Source of the DNA: Klebsiella quasipneumoniae subsp. quasipneumoniae
GTDB taxonomy: Bacteria; Pseudomonadota; Gammaproteobacteria; Enterobacterales; Enterobacteriaceae
Direction: 5' to 3'
DNA: 64,000 bases
Assembly (NCBI RefSeq): GCF_020525925.1
Contig: NZ_CP084876.1
Span: forward strand, 2,356,001 to 2,420,000
Positions 36,204 to 44,957 of this stretch are shown piece by piece; positions within the stretch are counted from its first letter, which is position 1; each line of letters opens with the position of its first letter. Made by a program: the position numbers and the translations under genes. Under the pieces are notes generated by a model that saw nothing but the letters and a program-made list of their open reading frames with translations, made no database searches and was not told where the DNA came from.

Positions 36204-37775
36204 TTAAAGTCCGTACTGGCGAATAAACCAGGCCGGGGTGCAGCTCCACGCATGGCAATAACTGTTTATCAGCTTGCTGCCATAAGGGGAAAAATCAGGA
36301 TGCGCCGGGTCGAAGATTTCCCAGAAGGTATCGGCGCCGTAGTCGACCATTGCTCCCCAGTAGGCTTTGATCTGCGCAATAGCGTCGTCGCGCAGCCCGC
36401 ACTGCAGAAGAGCGGCAATATAGTGGTGACGCAGGTATGGCGTGTTCATGGCGATCGCGGGGGGATTTTGCTCCAGATTATGCATGATCTCCCGGCGCTG
36501 CTGAGGAGTACCGACTTCCGCCAGTACCAGCCAGATTTGCGATGCCCATGAGACCTGCCGCTGCTCGCCGCTGATGTAGAAGCCTTGCTGCTCGTCCCAT
36601 AAGACATCGAGGGCCGCAGCTTTAAGCTGCTGTAAACGCTGGCGATAGCGGACGGCCAGCTCAGGTTCGAAACGCTCCGCCAGCCAGACGGCGCGCTGCA
36701 GGCAGTAAATCAGCACGCCCTGCGCTGCAGCCTGTTTATTCAGCGATGCCTGCCAGTCGATAAACACCCACCAGTCGTCGCTATCGCGCACAACCCCGGA
36801 GGCGTCGCAGCGTTTCAGCGCCAGTTCAATCTGACGACGGGCCGTGGGCCACAGCTCGCGGGCCGTAGCAATATCCTCCGCGCTTTGCAGATAGTTGTAG
36901 AGAACGTCAACAAAAAACAGAGAATAATCAAAAAGAAAGGTATCATCAGCAATGACATCCGGCTGCACGAACACGTTGGCCGATACCATACCGTCCTCAC
37001 GAGTATGCCCGGCGAAAAGGTACAGGCAGCGGCGTACTAAATCGTGACGGGCGAAGGTCACATCGTTCACCAGCGCCTGCAAACGTAAATCGCCGAGCCA
37101 CAGGCGGCGGTCGCGTTTGGGACCATCCTCAAACACCTCCTGCATGCAGTTTTGCAGAGTCAGAACGGCAACGCTGTCGATGGCCTTGAGCTGCGGGTCG
37201 GCGGTTGTCGCTGCCGGGCATGCGCCGCTGGCGGAGGTAACGGCATTCACCTCAATCTGGTTGAACTGCAGACGAAACTTGCGCGACACGGCTTTGACCT
37301 CCACCTTCAGATAGCGGAAGCAGTAGCGGCGCGGCAGATCAACGTCGGCCGGCAGGACATCAAGCCACAGATCCTGCTGCTGCAGCCAGCTGCTGCTTAG
37401 CCAACCCTGGTAATCGCTGAACGGCTCACACACTTCGCTCAGCGTTTCGCCGAAGGTGAACTGCAGATGGGCCGGAGCGTCCGGCGGGCTCCCGACGCTC
37501 TGACAGAGAAAATGCAGGTAGCCAACAAAGTGGCTGCCAAAATCAATAATGACGCTATCGCCGCTGCTCAGCTCGCGCTGATAAAACGCGGCCAGGGAAC
37601 TTACCGGCTCAGCGCGCCAGCCAAACAGCGCCGTGGCGTCGGCGTGGGCTTCCACCACGGCGATCGGCGGGTACGCCTGCCGGCTTAGCGCGGGCCGGAG
37701 CGTCTCGGCGGTGCGTAGAAAATCCGGGTGGCGGGTCATCGAGACCTGAGAATTATGCTGAATTGCCTGTGACAT
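36204..37775 (-). CDS. GH78-like alpha-L-rhamnosidase family glycosidase
   Basis: A 523-residue protein with an N-terminal beta-sandwich (about 1-200) and a six-hairpin (alpha/alpha)6 catalytic domain. The family motif DGPKRDRRLWLGDLRLQA (near 240) contains the acidic residues expected of GH78 enzymes, and further helices include FWEIFDPAHPDFSPYG and NSYCHAWSCTPAWFI. There is no signal peptide, so it acts on imported substrates in the cytoplasm. It is shorter than many GH78 enzymes and lacks extra sugar-binding domains. It is divergent from a RhaS-like activator, which supports a rhamnose-containing substrate. Confidence 0.82.
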   Translation of the reverse strand: MSQAIQHNSQVSMTRHPDFLRTAETLRPALSRQAYPPIAVVEAHADATALFGWRAEPVSSLAAFYQRELSSGDSVIIDFGSHFVGYLHFLCQSVGSPPDAPAHLQFTFGETLSEVCEPFSDYQGWLSSSWLQQQDLWLDVLPADVDLPRRYCFRYLKVEVKAVSRKFRLQFNQIEVNAVTSASGACPAATTADPQLKAIDSVAVLTLQNCMQEVFEDGPKRDRRLWLGDLRLQALVNDVTFARHDLVRRCLYLFAGHTREDGMVSANVFVQPDVIADDTFLFDYSLFFVDVLYNYLQSAEDIATARELWPTARRQIELALKRCDASGVVRDSDDWWVFIDWQASLNKQAAAQGVLIYCLQRAVWLAERFEPELAVRYRQRLQQLKAAALDVLWDEQQGFYISGEQRQVSWASQIWLVLAEVGTPQQRREIMHNLEQNPPAIAMNTPYLRHHYIAALLQCGLRDDAIAQIKAYWGAMVDYGADTFWEIFDPAHPDFSPYGSKLINSYCHAWSCTPAWFIRQYGL

Positions 37776-37836
37776 ACTGCGTCCTCTGTATTTATTTGTC
37801 CGCAGCATAAGATGCCGGCCACGGGGGCAACCACTC

Positions 37837-37867
37837 TGGCAATGCCAATGCATTTGCCAAATTGGCA
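37837..37867. promoter_or_regulatory. Two palindromes in the rhamnoside-locus divergent promoter
   Basis: TGGCA-A-TGCCA at 37837-37847 and TGCCAA-A-TTGGCA at 37855-37867 are both perfect palindromes sharing the TGCCA/TGGCA element, with centres 19 bp apart (about two helical turns). They lie 62-92 bases upstream of the glycosidase start, where an AraC-type activator is expected to bind. Confidence 0.5.
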
Positions 37868-37978
37868 CTGATAATGAGATGGGCGAGTTGCCGATCACAA
37901 TTCCAAACATCTTGCTCGTGGCGGTCGGGAAAATGCATTATCTTGCCTCTGCGCCGTAAGCCGTTTTGGACTTTACAG

Positions 37979-38803
37979 ATGATGATGTTGACCGTTGAGT
38001 ATTATTTCACCCATCCGCAGGATAAGCTGGGCATGTATGCCAGCGATCCGGAAGATAATAGCCATGAACATAGTCATGAATTTGCTGAGCTGGTGATCGT
38101 TGAGGAAGGGCACGGTTTACACGTTATTAATGGCAGGCCACTATATATTCAACAGGGCGACGTTTTTTACGTTCAGCCTGGCGACGTTCATTATTATGAT
38201 GAGCTGGGGACGCTTAAGTTAATTAATGTGCTGATTAATCCGTTGGTAGGCTTTCATTATTTACAGCCTCTCGATACCTTATTACAGACTTTCTCTGCGC
38301 AGAATGCGTCCTGCTACGGTTGGCTGGCGCCGGACACCCGCCATATCTGCAAGGAACTGGTGGATAAGATATTTTCTGCCGAGCTGCGGCAGGAGCAAAA
38401 TATTGCTCTGCGCGAAGCCGCGTTTTTCCAGCTGGTGACGACGATTCTGCATGCCGAAACCGAAGCCGAATATAGCACCACTAAATATAAGCTGCATAAA
38501 TTGCTGACCTGGCTACAGGAGCACTGTTTTGAAGAGCATAACTGGCAGCAGCTGGCGGAGAAATTCCATCTGACCACGCGTACCGCTTTTCGCCATATTA
38601 AAGAGGCGACGGGATTGACGCCGGATAATTATTTAAAGCGTCTGCGATTAGTTTCGGCGCGCGTAAAATTACGCGAGACCGATATGACGATTACCGAAGT
38701 GGCCTATCTATGCGGCTTTGCCAACAGTAATCACTTTACCACTTTATATAAAAAGGTTTTTGGCCTGACGCCCAGCGAAGACCGGCGGCGTTTGCAGCGC
38801 TAG
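37979..38803 (+). CDS. AraC-family activator, RhaS/RhaR-like
   Basis: A 274-residue regulator. The N-terminal cupin (HEHSHEFAELVIVEEGHGLHVINGRPLYIQQGDVFYVQPGDVHYY, about 28-75) resembles the sugar-binding domain of RhaS and RhaR. Two C-terminal helix-turn-helix motifs follow (WQQLAEKFHLTTRTAFRHIKEATG and ITEVAYLCGFANSNHFTTLYKKVFG). The first of three successive ATGs is taken; the true start could be 3 or 6 bases later. Divergent transcription from the glycosidase gene and a RhaS-like fold suggest activation of the glycosidase-symporter-porin operon in response to rhamnose or a rhamnoside. Confidence 0.88.
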   Translation: MMMLTVEYYFTHPQDKLGMYASDPEDNSHEHSHEFAELVIVEEGHGLHVINGRPLYIQQGDVFYVQPGDVHYYDELGTLKLINVLINPLVGFHYLQPLDTLLQTFSAQNASCYGWLAPDTRHICKELVDKIFSAELRQEQNIALREAAFFQLVTTILHAETEAEYSTTKYKLHKLLTWLQEHCFEEHNWQQLAEKFHLTTRTAFRHIKEATGLTPDNYLKRLRLVSARVKLRETDMTITEVAYLCGFANSNHFTTLYKKVFGLTPSEDRRRLQR

Positions 38804-38809
38804 TTCTCT

Positions 38810-38945
38810 CCCCGGAGGCGATGCTGCGCATCTGTCCGGGCTACGCGTTCACAGCGGTCTGCGGCCCGGTAGCCCGGGCAAGGCGCTGCGCGCCGCCCCC
38901 GGGAGAGACGCGCAGGGTGGTGAAGGATTGCCCCGGAGGCGAGGA
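38810..38945. repeat. REP-like cluster with right copy of the 28-bp direct repeat
   Basis: The first 28 bases (38810-38837) are identical to 32773-32800. They are followed by GC-rich palindromic sequence (GCCCGGTAGCCCGGGC near 38870-38883) and another CCCCGGAGGCGA at 38931-38942. This is a typical extragenic palindrome cluster after a gene end, here between the activator gene and yddH. Confidence 0.7.
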
Positions 38946-38948
38946 GAG

Positions 38949-39530
38949 CTACTCTTCCGGAGTATTGGCCCGCACGTGGCGGCCGCTGGCGACAAAATTG
39001 CCGGTCCCCAGATGATGCAGGGTATTGAGCTTATCGTCATCGAACTGCCAGCGTCCGGTAACAAACGCGCGCTCATCGGCGGCGGCGGAAACCACTTCGC
39101 CAAACAGCGTATCGTACTGCTCCTGGGCCGCCGTCGCCGGCAGCAGGCGGCACTCCATCCATGCCAGACACTTCTCCTCGATCAGCGGCAGTCCCAGTTC
39201 CGGGCCGCTCACCACCGGAATTCCGTAAGCATTGAATTTGTCTTCATCGCGGCCGCTGACGCTGCCGACCGCGTAGGTCCAGCTGGCGGCGGCCACGCCG
39301 GGAATCACGATGCCGAAGGTGCCGTTGCGCTCGATGATTTCCCGCGTCCAGGTGCTTTTATCCACCACGATAGCCACCCGCGGCGGGGCGAATTCCACCG
39401 GCATCGACCAGGCGGCGGCCATGACGTTGCGCCGGTCGGACGCAGCGTCGTAGCTGGTGATCAAAATGGTCGGGCCGTGGTTGAGCAGGCGGCTGGCATA
39501 CTGCAGTTCCACGTGGCGAAAGCGGCTCAT
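38949..39530 (-). CDS. yddH: Flavin reductase-like domain protein YddH
   Basis: A 193-residue protein of the flavin reductase-like (split-barrel FMN-binding) family. Visible stretches are NVMAAAWSMPVEFAPPRVAIVVDKSTWTREIIERNGTFGI and SGRDEDKFNAYGIPVVSGPELGLPLIEE. E. coli YddH lies in the same relation to pptA and nhoA. It may supply reduced FMN to a monooxygenase, but no partner is proven. It starts at 39530, behind a TCAAGGAAC ribosome site on the minus strand. Confidence 0.88.
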   Translation of the reverse strand: MSRFRHVELQYASRLLNHGPTILITSYDAASDRRNVMAAAWSMPVEFAPPRVAIVVDKSTWTREIIERNGTFGIVIPGVAAASWTYAVGSVSGRDEDKFNAYGIPVVSGPELGLPLIEEKCLAWMECRLLPATAAQEQYDTLFGEVVSAAADERAFVTGRWQFDDDKLNTLHHLGTGNFVASGRHVRANTPEE

Positions 39531-39744
39531 AGGCGTTCCTTGAGTAATGGGTCGGTTGGCAGGTAACACGTTAAGCCGCAATGAAAATGTAATCAATACG
39601 TCATCTCGTCTGACTATAGTCGCCAGCACAAAGTCCCAAAGAGGATCACAATATGTTGGCTCCCCTGATGTTATCCCAGGTGAGCGCGCCCCGTCGGATG
39701 TCGACCGCCGGGCAAGGGTTGCTTTCCCGCAAGGGAGGGCGACA

Positions 39745-40446
39745 ATGCGCGCGCTGACCCCTATCACTCTGCAGGCGGTCTCATTCGCCTTCGCAGAGAC
39801 CCCCATTCTCGATGGCTTCTCGCTGCATATCGAACCCGGCAGCATTGTGGCGCTGCTGGGCCCGTCCGGCTGCGGCAAAAGCACCTTGCTGCGCCTGCTG
39901 GCCGGGCTGAGCGTGCCGGCCAGCGGTGAAATCCGCTTTGGCGATCGGCTGGTCGCCCGCGCAGGATGGGGATTGCCCCCGGAACAGCGCGATATCGGCA
40001 TGGTTTTCCAGGATTACGCCCTCTGGCCGCATATGAGCGTGGCGCAGAACGTCGCCTTTCCGCTGCGCATGCGCGGCGTTGCCCGCGCCGAACGCGAGCG
40101 CCGGGTGAGCGAGGCGCTGGCGCGGGTGGGCCTCGACGGCTTTGCGGAACGTAAACCTTCAGGCCTTTCCGGCGGCCAGCAGCAGCGGGTGGCGCTGGCG
40201 CGGGCGATCGTCGCCGCGCCGCGGGTGCTGCTGTTTGATGAGCCGCTCTCCAACCTGGACAGCGAACTGCGCGAATCGCTGTGTGGCGAAATGAGCCGCC
40301 TGCTGCGACAGCTCGGCACCACCGCCGTGTATGTCACCCACGACCGCCGTGAAGCCGACCTGTTAGCCGACCGGATCGTCCACTTATCCGCGGGCCGCGT
40401 GGCCGCTGTCCGCGCCGTTACGCCAACCTCAGAGGAAGTTGCATGA
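39745..40446 (+). CDS. Ferric/phosphonate-type ABC transporter ATP-binding protein, compact
   Basis: A 233-residue ATPase with Walker A GPSGCGKST (near 38-46), Q-loop VFQDYALWPHMSVAQN, signature LSGGQQQR (near 139-146), Walker B VLLFDEPLSNLD and switch VTHDRREADLLADR. FbpC-like relatives are usually about 350 residues with a C-terminal regulatory domain, which is missing here without any sign of a frameshift. AAGGGAGGG precedes the ATG at 39745. It overlaps the binding protein gene by four bases. Confidence 0.9.
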   Translation: MRALTPITLQAVSFAFAETPILDGFSLHIEPGSIVALLGPSGCGKSTLLRLLAGLSVPASGEIRFGDRLVARAGWGLPPEQRDIGMVFQDYALWPHMSVAQNVAFPLRMRGVARAERERRVSEALARVGLDGFAERKPSGLSGGQQQRVALARAIVAAPRVLLFDEPLSNLDSELRESLCGEMSRLLRQLGTTAVYVTHDRREADLLADRIVHLSAGRVAAVRAVTPTSEEVA

Positions 40447-41411
40447 ACACCGTTATGACCGTTAAGAAAGGAGTGGTACTCGCGATGGCTCTCTCCGCCA
40501 TGATGCTCTCCAGCGCCCATGCGCTGACCGTTTACACCGCCGGCCCCGGCTCGCTGGCGAAAAGCCTGGCCAGTGGTTTTGAACAACAGACCGGGGTGAA
40601 GGTGACCGTTTTTCAGGCCACCACCGGCAAAGTGATGGCCCGTCTGGAGGCCGAGCAGGCCAACCCGCAGGCGGATGTGCTGATCTCCGCTTCATGGGAT
40701 ACCGCGGAGGATCTGCACAACCGGGGCTGGTTGCTGCCTTTTCACAGCGCCAACGCCGACAAGGTACCGGCTAATCTGAAATCGGCGGACTATATCGCCC
40801 AGGGAGTCTCGGCGCTTGGCATCGTCTGGAACAGTAAAAGCGGCACTCCGGAGCCGAAAGAGTGGCGCGACCTCACCCAGCCGGCGTTTAAAGACAAGGT
40901 GACCACGCCCGACCCGTCGCTCTCCGGCGCGTCGCTGGATCTGTTGATTGGCCTGCAAAACAGCATGGGCGACCAGGCCTGGCAGCTGTTTGACGATCTG
41001 AAAAAGAACGGCATGGTGGTCAGCGGCCCCAACGCCCAGGCAGTGACGCCGGTGATGCAGGGGGCGAAAGCGGCGGTGTTCGGCGCGGTGGATTATGTCT
41101 CCTACGGCAATATTCAGCAGGGCGAGTCGCTGAAGGTGATTTTCCCGGCCAGCGGGACGGTGATCGCCCCGCGCCCGATGATGATCCTCAAAACCAGCCA
41201 GCATGCCGACGAGGCCAAAGCCTTTATCGATTACGTGCTGTCGCCGGAAGGTCAGGCGCGGGTCGCCGACGCCTGGCTGATGCCCGCTCGCCGCGATGTG
41301 GCCGCCAAACGCCCGCTGCTGGACGCGCTGAAGGTCTTGCCCACCAGCGGCGAGGGGAGTAGCGAGCGTAGCGCCGTCCTCAGCCGCTTCAGTCAGCTGT
41401 ATGCCCACTAA
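40443..41411 (+). CDS. Ferric/2-aminoethylphosphonate-type ABC binding protein
   Basis: A 322-residue periplasmic protein with a signal peptide (about 1-27, ending SSAHAL). The type II binding fold starts VYTAGPGSLAKSLASGFEQQTGVKVTVFQATTGKVMARLEAE, characteristic of iron(III) and 2-aminoethylphosphonate binding proteins. The tyrosine pair that coordinates iron in FbpA is not clearly conserved, so the ligand is left open. It is followed by a strong intercistronic hairpin and then the permease gene. Confidence 0.88.
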   Translation: MNTVMTVKKGVVLAMALSAMMLSSAHALTVYTAGPGSLAKSLASGFEQQTGVKVTVFQATTGKVMARLEAEQANPQADVLISASWDTAEDLHNRGWLLPFHSANADKVPANLKSADYIAQGVSALGIVWNSKSGTPEPKEWRDLTQPAFKDKVTTPDPSLSGASLDLLIGLQNSMGDQAWQLFDDLKKNGMVVSGPNAQAVTPVMQGAKAAVFGAVDYVSYGNIQQGESLKVIFPASGTVIAPRPMMILKTSQHADEAKAFIDYVLSPEGQARVADAWLMPARRDVAAKRPLLDALKVLPTSGEGSSERSAVLSRFSQLYAH

Positions 41412-41419
41412 TTGACACG

Positions 41420-41446
41420 GTTCTCCGGCGCTGGCCGCCGGAGAAC
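41420..41446 (+). terminator. Intercistronic hairpin between binding protein and permease genes
   Basis: GTTCTCCGGCG (41420-41430) and CGCCGGAGAAC (41436-41446) form a perfect 11-bp stem with a five-base loop and no T run. Such hairpins after binding protein genes usually stabilise the upstream mRNA so that more binding protein than permease is made. Confidence 0.6.
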
Positions 41447-41466
41447 GCTTCGTTTCAGGAACCGCT

Positions 41467-43131
41467 GTGAAACAAAAATTCCTTTCCGGCGTGACGCTTG
41501 CCGCCCTGACGCTGCTGGTCGCGTTACCGCTGTTGTTTATTCTGCTGCAGGCGATTTTTCCCCATTTTAGCGCCGGTTCGCTCCATGACGCCTTTGGCGG
41601 CGTCGCGCCGCTGCTGGCCGACCCCCAGCTGCCGTCGATGCTCGGCGGTACGCTGTGGATTGCCGGCGGCGTGGCGCTGGCCAGCGTGATGATCGGCCTG
41701 CCGCTCGGTATTCTGCGCGGTATGTTTTCGTTGCCGCTGCCCCGGCTGTGGGACCTGCTGTTTTTGATCCCCTTTCTGACGCCGCCCTATATCTCGGCGC
41801 TCTCGTGGATGCTGGCTCTGCAAAGCCACGGCTATCTGCAGCAGCTGACCGGCTGGCAGCTAAACGATCTGCTGTTCAGCCGCAGCGGGATCGTGCTGGT
41901 GATGACCTTTAACATTTTTCCGGTGGTTTACTTTGCCGTCTCCCGCAGCCTGCTGGCGAGCGGGCAACGGCTGGCGATGGTCGCCCGTGTCCATGGCGCC
42001 AGCGCCTGGCGCGCCTTCTGGCACGTGACGCTGCCGATGCTCTCCCCGGCGCTGGCGGCGGGGATGCTGCTGGCGTTTACTCTCGCCATCGAGGAGTTTG
42101 GCGTCCCGGCGGCGCTGGGCAGTCGGGCGGGAGTAGTGATGCTGACGGTGGGCATTGAGAAAAAGCTGGCCGACTGGCCGGTGGATCTCACCGGCGCTGC
42201 GCTGCTGTCGCTGCTGTCGCTGCTGCTGATGGCGGTGGCGTTGTTCGCCTGGTGGCTGCAAACGCGGCTGGTGGGGGAGAAGGAGGTCACCAGCGTCACC
42301 GCTAAACCGGGAGAAAACCGCGGAGCGTCGCTGGGCTGGATGACGCTGCCCGCGCTGCTGGTGATGGCGGCCGTCGGCGGCCTGGCGGTCGGGGTCCCCG
42401 CCGTCTCGATGATGCTCACCAGCCTGATGGGCACCCTCTCGGGCGGGGTGAGCCTGGAGAATGTCACGCTGCGTCACTTCGCGGCGCTGTTCGACCAGCA
42501 GGGCGATGCCCTGTCGGCCCTCGGCGTCAGCCTGTCGCTGGCGTTAGGTTCGGCGCTGATCGTCGGCGCGCTGGGGCTGCTGGCCGCCTGGCTGGTAATG
42601 GTGCAGAAGATCAAAGGGCGCGGGGTGGTGGATGCGCTGTCGCTAATGCCGGCGGCGCTGCCCGGCGTGGTGGTGGGGGTGGGATTGATCCTGCTGTGGA
42701 ATCAGCCCTTCTGGCCGCGCTCGCCCTACAACACGCTGTGGATGCTGCTGCTCTCCTATTGCTGCCTGCTGCTGCCCTGGCCGGTGCGCTATGTCGGCAG
42801 CGCGCTGCGCCAGCTGGGCCCGAACCTTGAGCCCGCCGCCCGGGTGCACGGCGCGTCGCCGCTGCGGGCGCTGCGGTTGATTGTCCTGCCGCTGGTCTTT
42901 CCGGCGCTGCTGGCGGCGATGCTGATGGTGTTCGCGGTGGCGTCCCGGGAGCTGGTGACCTCGCTGCTGCTGTCGCCCGCCGGCACGCAGACCGTGGCGG
43001 TGTTTATCTGGCGCCAGTTTGAACAGGGATCCGTTGGTCAGGGCATGGCGATGGCCAGCCTGACGCTGTTGACCGGTCTGGTCCTGATGCTGACGGCGCT
43101 GGCGCTGATGCAGCGCAGCACGCGCGGTTAA
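41467..43131 (+). CDS. Ferric/phosphonate-type ABC transporter permease, fused two-domain
   Basis: A 554-residue permease made of two homologous halves with about twelve helices in total. Each half has its own EAA loop: RVHGASAWRAFWHVTLPMLSPALAAG near 177-202 and RVHGASPLRALRLIVLPLVFPALLAA near 459-484. FbpB and related proteins share this fused layout, which supplies both channel subunits from one chain. The start is the GTG at 41467 after CAGGAACC. Confidence 0.92.
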   Translation: MKQKFLSGVTLAALTLLVALPLLFILLQAIFPHFSAGSLHDAFGGVAPLLADPQLPSMLGGTLWIAGGVALASVMIGLPLGILRGMFSLPLPRLWDLLFLIPFLTPPYISALSWMLALQSHGYLQQLTGWQLNDLLFSRSGIVLVMTFNIFPVVYFAVSRSLLASGQRLAMVARVHGASAWRAFWHVTLPMLSPALAAGMLLAFTLAIEEFGVPAALGSRAGVVMLTVGIEKKLADWPVDLTGAALLSLLSLLLMAVALFAWWLQTRLVGEKEVTSVTAKPGENRGASLGWMTLPALLVMAAVGGLAVGVPAVSMMLTSLMGTLSGGVSLENVTLRHFAALFDQQGDALSALGVSLSLALGSALIVGALGLLAAWLVMVQKIKGRGVVDALSLMPAALPGVVVGVGLILLWNQPFWPRSPYNTLWMLLLSYCCLLLPWPVRYVGSALRQLGPNLEPAARVHGASPLRALRLIVLPLVFPALLAAMLMVFAVASRELVTSLLLSPAGTQTVAVFIWRQFEQGSVGQGMAMASLTLLTGLVLMLTALALMQRSTRG

Positions 43132-43207
43132 CGGCAAGCGCACAAAAAAGAGGGGCGGCCCGGAAAAATAGGCTATAAATGTCGGACACCTACAGCTGGA
43201 GACCCTG

Positions 43208-44053
43208 ATGAGTCCCTTTTTACGCGCCTATTTTTCCCGTCTGGGCTGGACGGGCGAGCCTGATGTTTCCATTGATACCTTGCGCCAACTACATCTGCAG
43301 CATAACAGCGCCATCCCCTTTGAAAACCTCGACGTCCTGCTGCCGCGCGAGATCCATCTTGACGACCTGGCGCTGGAAGAGAAGCTGATCGCCGGCCGCC
43401 GCGGGGGGTATTGTTTTGAACAAAATGGCCTGCTGGAGCGCGCGCTGCGCGAAATAGGCTTTAACGTTCGCAGCCTGCTTGGCCGGGTGGTGCTGGCCAA
43501 TCCGCCGCAGATGCCGCCGCGCACTCACCGTTTATTGCTGGTGGAAGTGGCGGGCGAGCGCTGGGTAGCCGACGTTGGCTTCGGCGGCCAGACGCTGACC
43601 GCGCCGATCAAGCTGCTGGCCGATATCCCGCAGCAGACGCCGCACGGCAGCTATCGTCTGGTGCATGAAGGGGATGAGTGGACGCTGCAGTTCAACCATC
43701 ACGAACACTGGCAGTCGATGTACCATTTCGATTTAGGCCGCCAGTATGCGTCTGATTATGTGATGGGTAATTTCTGGTCGGCGCACTGGCCGCAGTCCCA
43801 CTTCCGTCACCACCTGCTGATGTGCCGTCATCTGCCTGACGGCGGCAAAATGACCCTCACCAATTTCCACTTTACCCACTGGGAGAATAACCACGTGGTG
43901 GAGAAGGTCGATTTTGCCGATGTCTCCGCGCTGTACGAAGGGCTGCAGACCCGCTTCGGCCTCGGCGTGGACGATCCTAAACATGGCTTCAGCGAAGCGG
44001 CGCTGGCGGCGGTGATGGCGGCGTTCGATACCCATCCGGAAGCCGGGAAGTAA
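43208..44053 (+). CDS. nhoA: Arylamine N-acetyltransferase NhoA
   Basis: A 281-residue cytosolic enzyme that transfers acetyl from acetyl-CoA to arylamines and arylhydroxylamines. The catalytic triad is in the standard places: Cys69 in RGGYCFEQNG, His107 in PRTHRLL and Asp122 in VADVGFGG. Length and order match E. coli NhoA. The next 0.9 kb downstream is the REP array, beyond which the convergent narV begins. Confidence 0.95.
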   Translation: MSPFLRAYFSRLGWTGEPDVSIDTLRQLHLQHNSAIPFENLDVLLPREIHLDDLALEEKLIAGRRGGYCFEQNGLLERALREIGFNVRSLLGRVVLANPPQMPPRTHRLLLVEVAGERWVADVGFGGQTLTAPIKLLADIPQQTPHGSYRLVHEGDEWTLQFNHHEHWQSMYHFDLGRQYASDYVMGNFWSAHWPQSHFRHHLLMCRHLPDGGKMTLTNFHFTHWENNHVVEKVDFADVSALYEGLQTRFGLGVDDPKHGFSEAALAAVMAAFDTHPEAGK

Positions 44054-44062
44054 ATCTCCTCA

Positions 44063-44870
44063 TGCCCGGCGGCGCTGCGCTTGCGCGGGCCTACGGGGGA
44101 TGAGCCTGTGAGAGGGCCCTGCAGGCCGGGCAAGGCGACAGCCGCCACCCGGCGAAATTACAGGTACCGTGCCTGATATCTTGCCCGGCGGCGCTGCGCT
44201 TGCGCGGGCCTACGGGGGATGAGCCTGTGAGAGGGCCCTGTAGGCCGGGCAAGGCGACAGCCGCCACCCGGCGAAATTACAGGTACAGTGCCTGATATCT
44301 TGCCCGGCGGCGCTGCGCTTGCGCGGGCCTACGGGGTATGAGCCTGTGAGAGGGCCCTGCAGGCCGGGTAAGGCGACAGCCGCCACCCGGCGAAATTACA
44401 GGTACCGTGCCTGATATCTTGCCCGGCGGCGCTGCGCTTCGCGGACCTACGGGGTATGAGCTTGTGAGAGGGCCCTGCAGGCCGGGCAAGGCGACAGCCG
44501 CCACCCGGCGAAATTACAGGTACCGTGCCTGATATCTTGCCCGGCGGCGCTGCGCCTGCGCGGGCCTACGGGGGATGAGCCTGTGAGAGGGCCCTGCAGG
44601 CCGGGTAAGCGACAGCCGCCACCCGGCGAAATTACAGGTACCGTGCCTGATATCTTGCCCGGCGGCGCTGCGCTTGCGCGGGCCTACGGGGTATGAGCCT
44701 GTGAGAGGGCCCTGTAGGCCGGGTAAGCGACAGCCGCCGCCCGGCGAAATTACAGGTACCGTGCCTGATATCTTGCCCGGCGGCGCTGCGCTTGCGCGGG
44801 CCTACGGGGTATGAGCCTGTGAGAGCGCCCTGTAGGCCGGGTAAGGCGACAGCCGCCACCCGGCATAACG
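44063..44870. repeat. Seven tandem REP/BIME units of about 119 bp
   Basis: Near-identical units begin with TGCCCGGCGGCGCTGCGC at 44063, 44182, 44301, 44420, 44538, 44656 and 44774, so the period is 119 or 118 bp. Each unit has a left palindrome (GCCCGGCGGC ... GCGGGCCTACGG), a GGGATGAGCCTGTGAGAGGGCCCT spacer, a right, oppositely oriented palindrome (GTAGGCCGGG ... GCCACCCGGC) and a GAAATTACAGGTACCG linker. That is a BIME built from inverted REPs. Copies differ by a few substitutions and one-base indels. Short frames inside the units are by-products. Confidence 0.93.
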
Positions 44871-44957
44871 GCTGGAGCCGGGTCGATAACTACCCGGACT
44901 CGCGCGAAGTCCGCGTCCGGGCTACCGGTTAGGATGAAGGATAACAGCCGCCAGCGC
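44870..44957. other. Spacer between REP array and narV
   Basis: A further GC-rich palindromic stretch lies at about 44890-44928 (ACCCGGACTCGCGCGAAGTC followed by CGCGTCCGGGCT), unlike the array unit. It may act as the 3' processing hairpin of the nar transcript. No gene. Confidence 0.4.

Noticed and set aside
37895..37915. CRP site near GAGTTGCCGATCACAA in the rhamnoside promoter
   Set aside because: Only the right half (TCACA) fits. The left half has too few matches to TGTGA at the required spacing.
44277..44859. Repeated short minus-strand frames of about 75 codons inside the array
   Set aside because: They are the same repeat unit translated over and over, without ribosome sites or sequence constraint at the protein level.
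44063..44870. Regular tandem repeats that could suggest a CRISPR array
   Set aside because: The whole 119-bp unit repeats without unique spacers, there are no cas genes, and each unit contains paired inverted REP palindromes.
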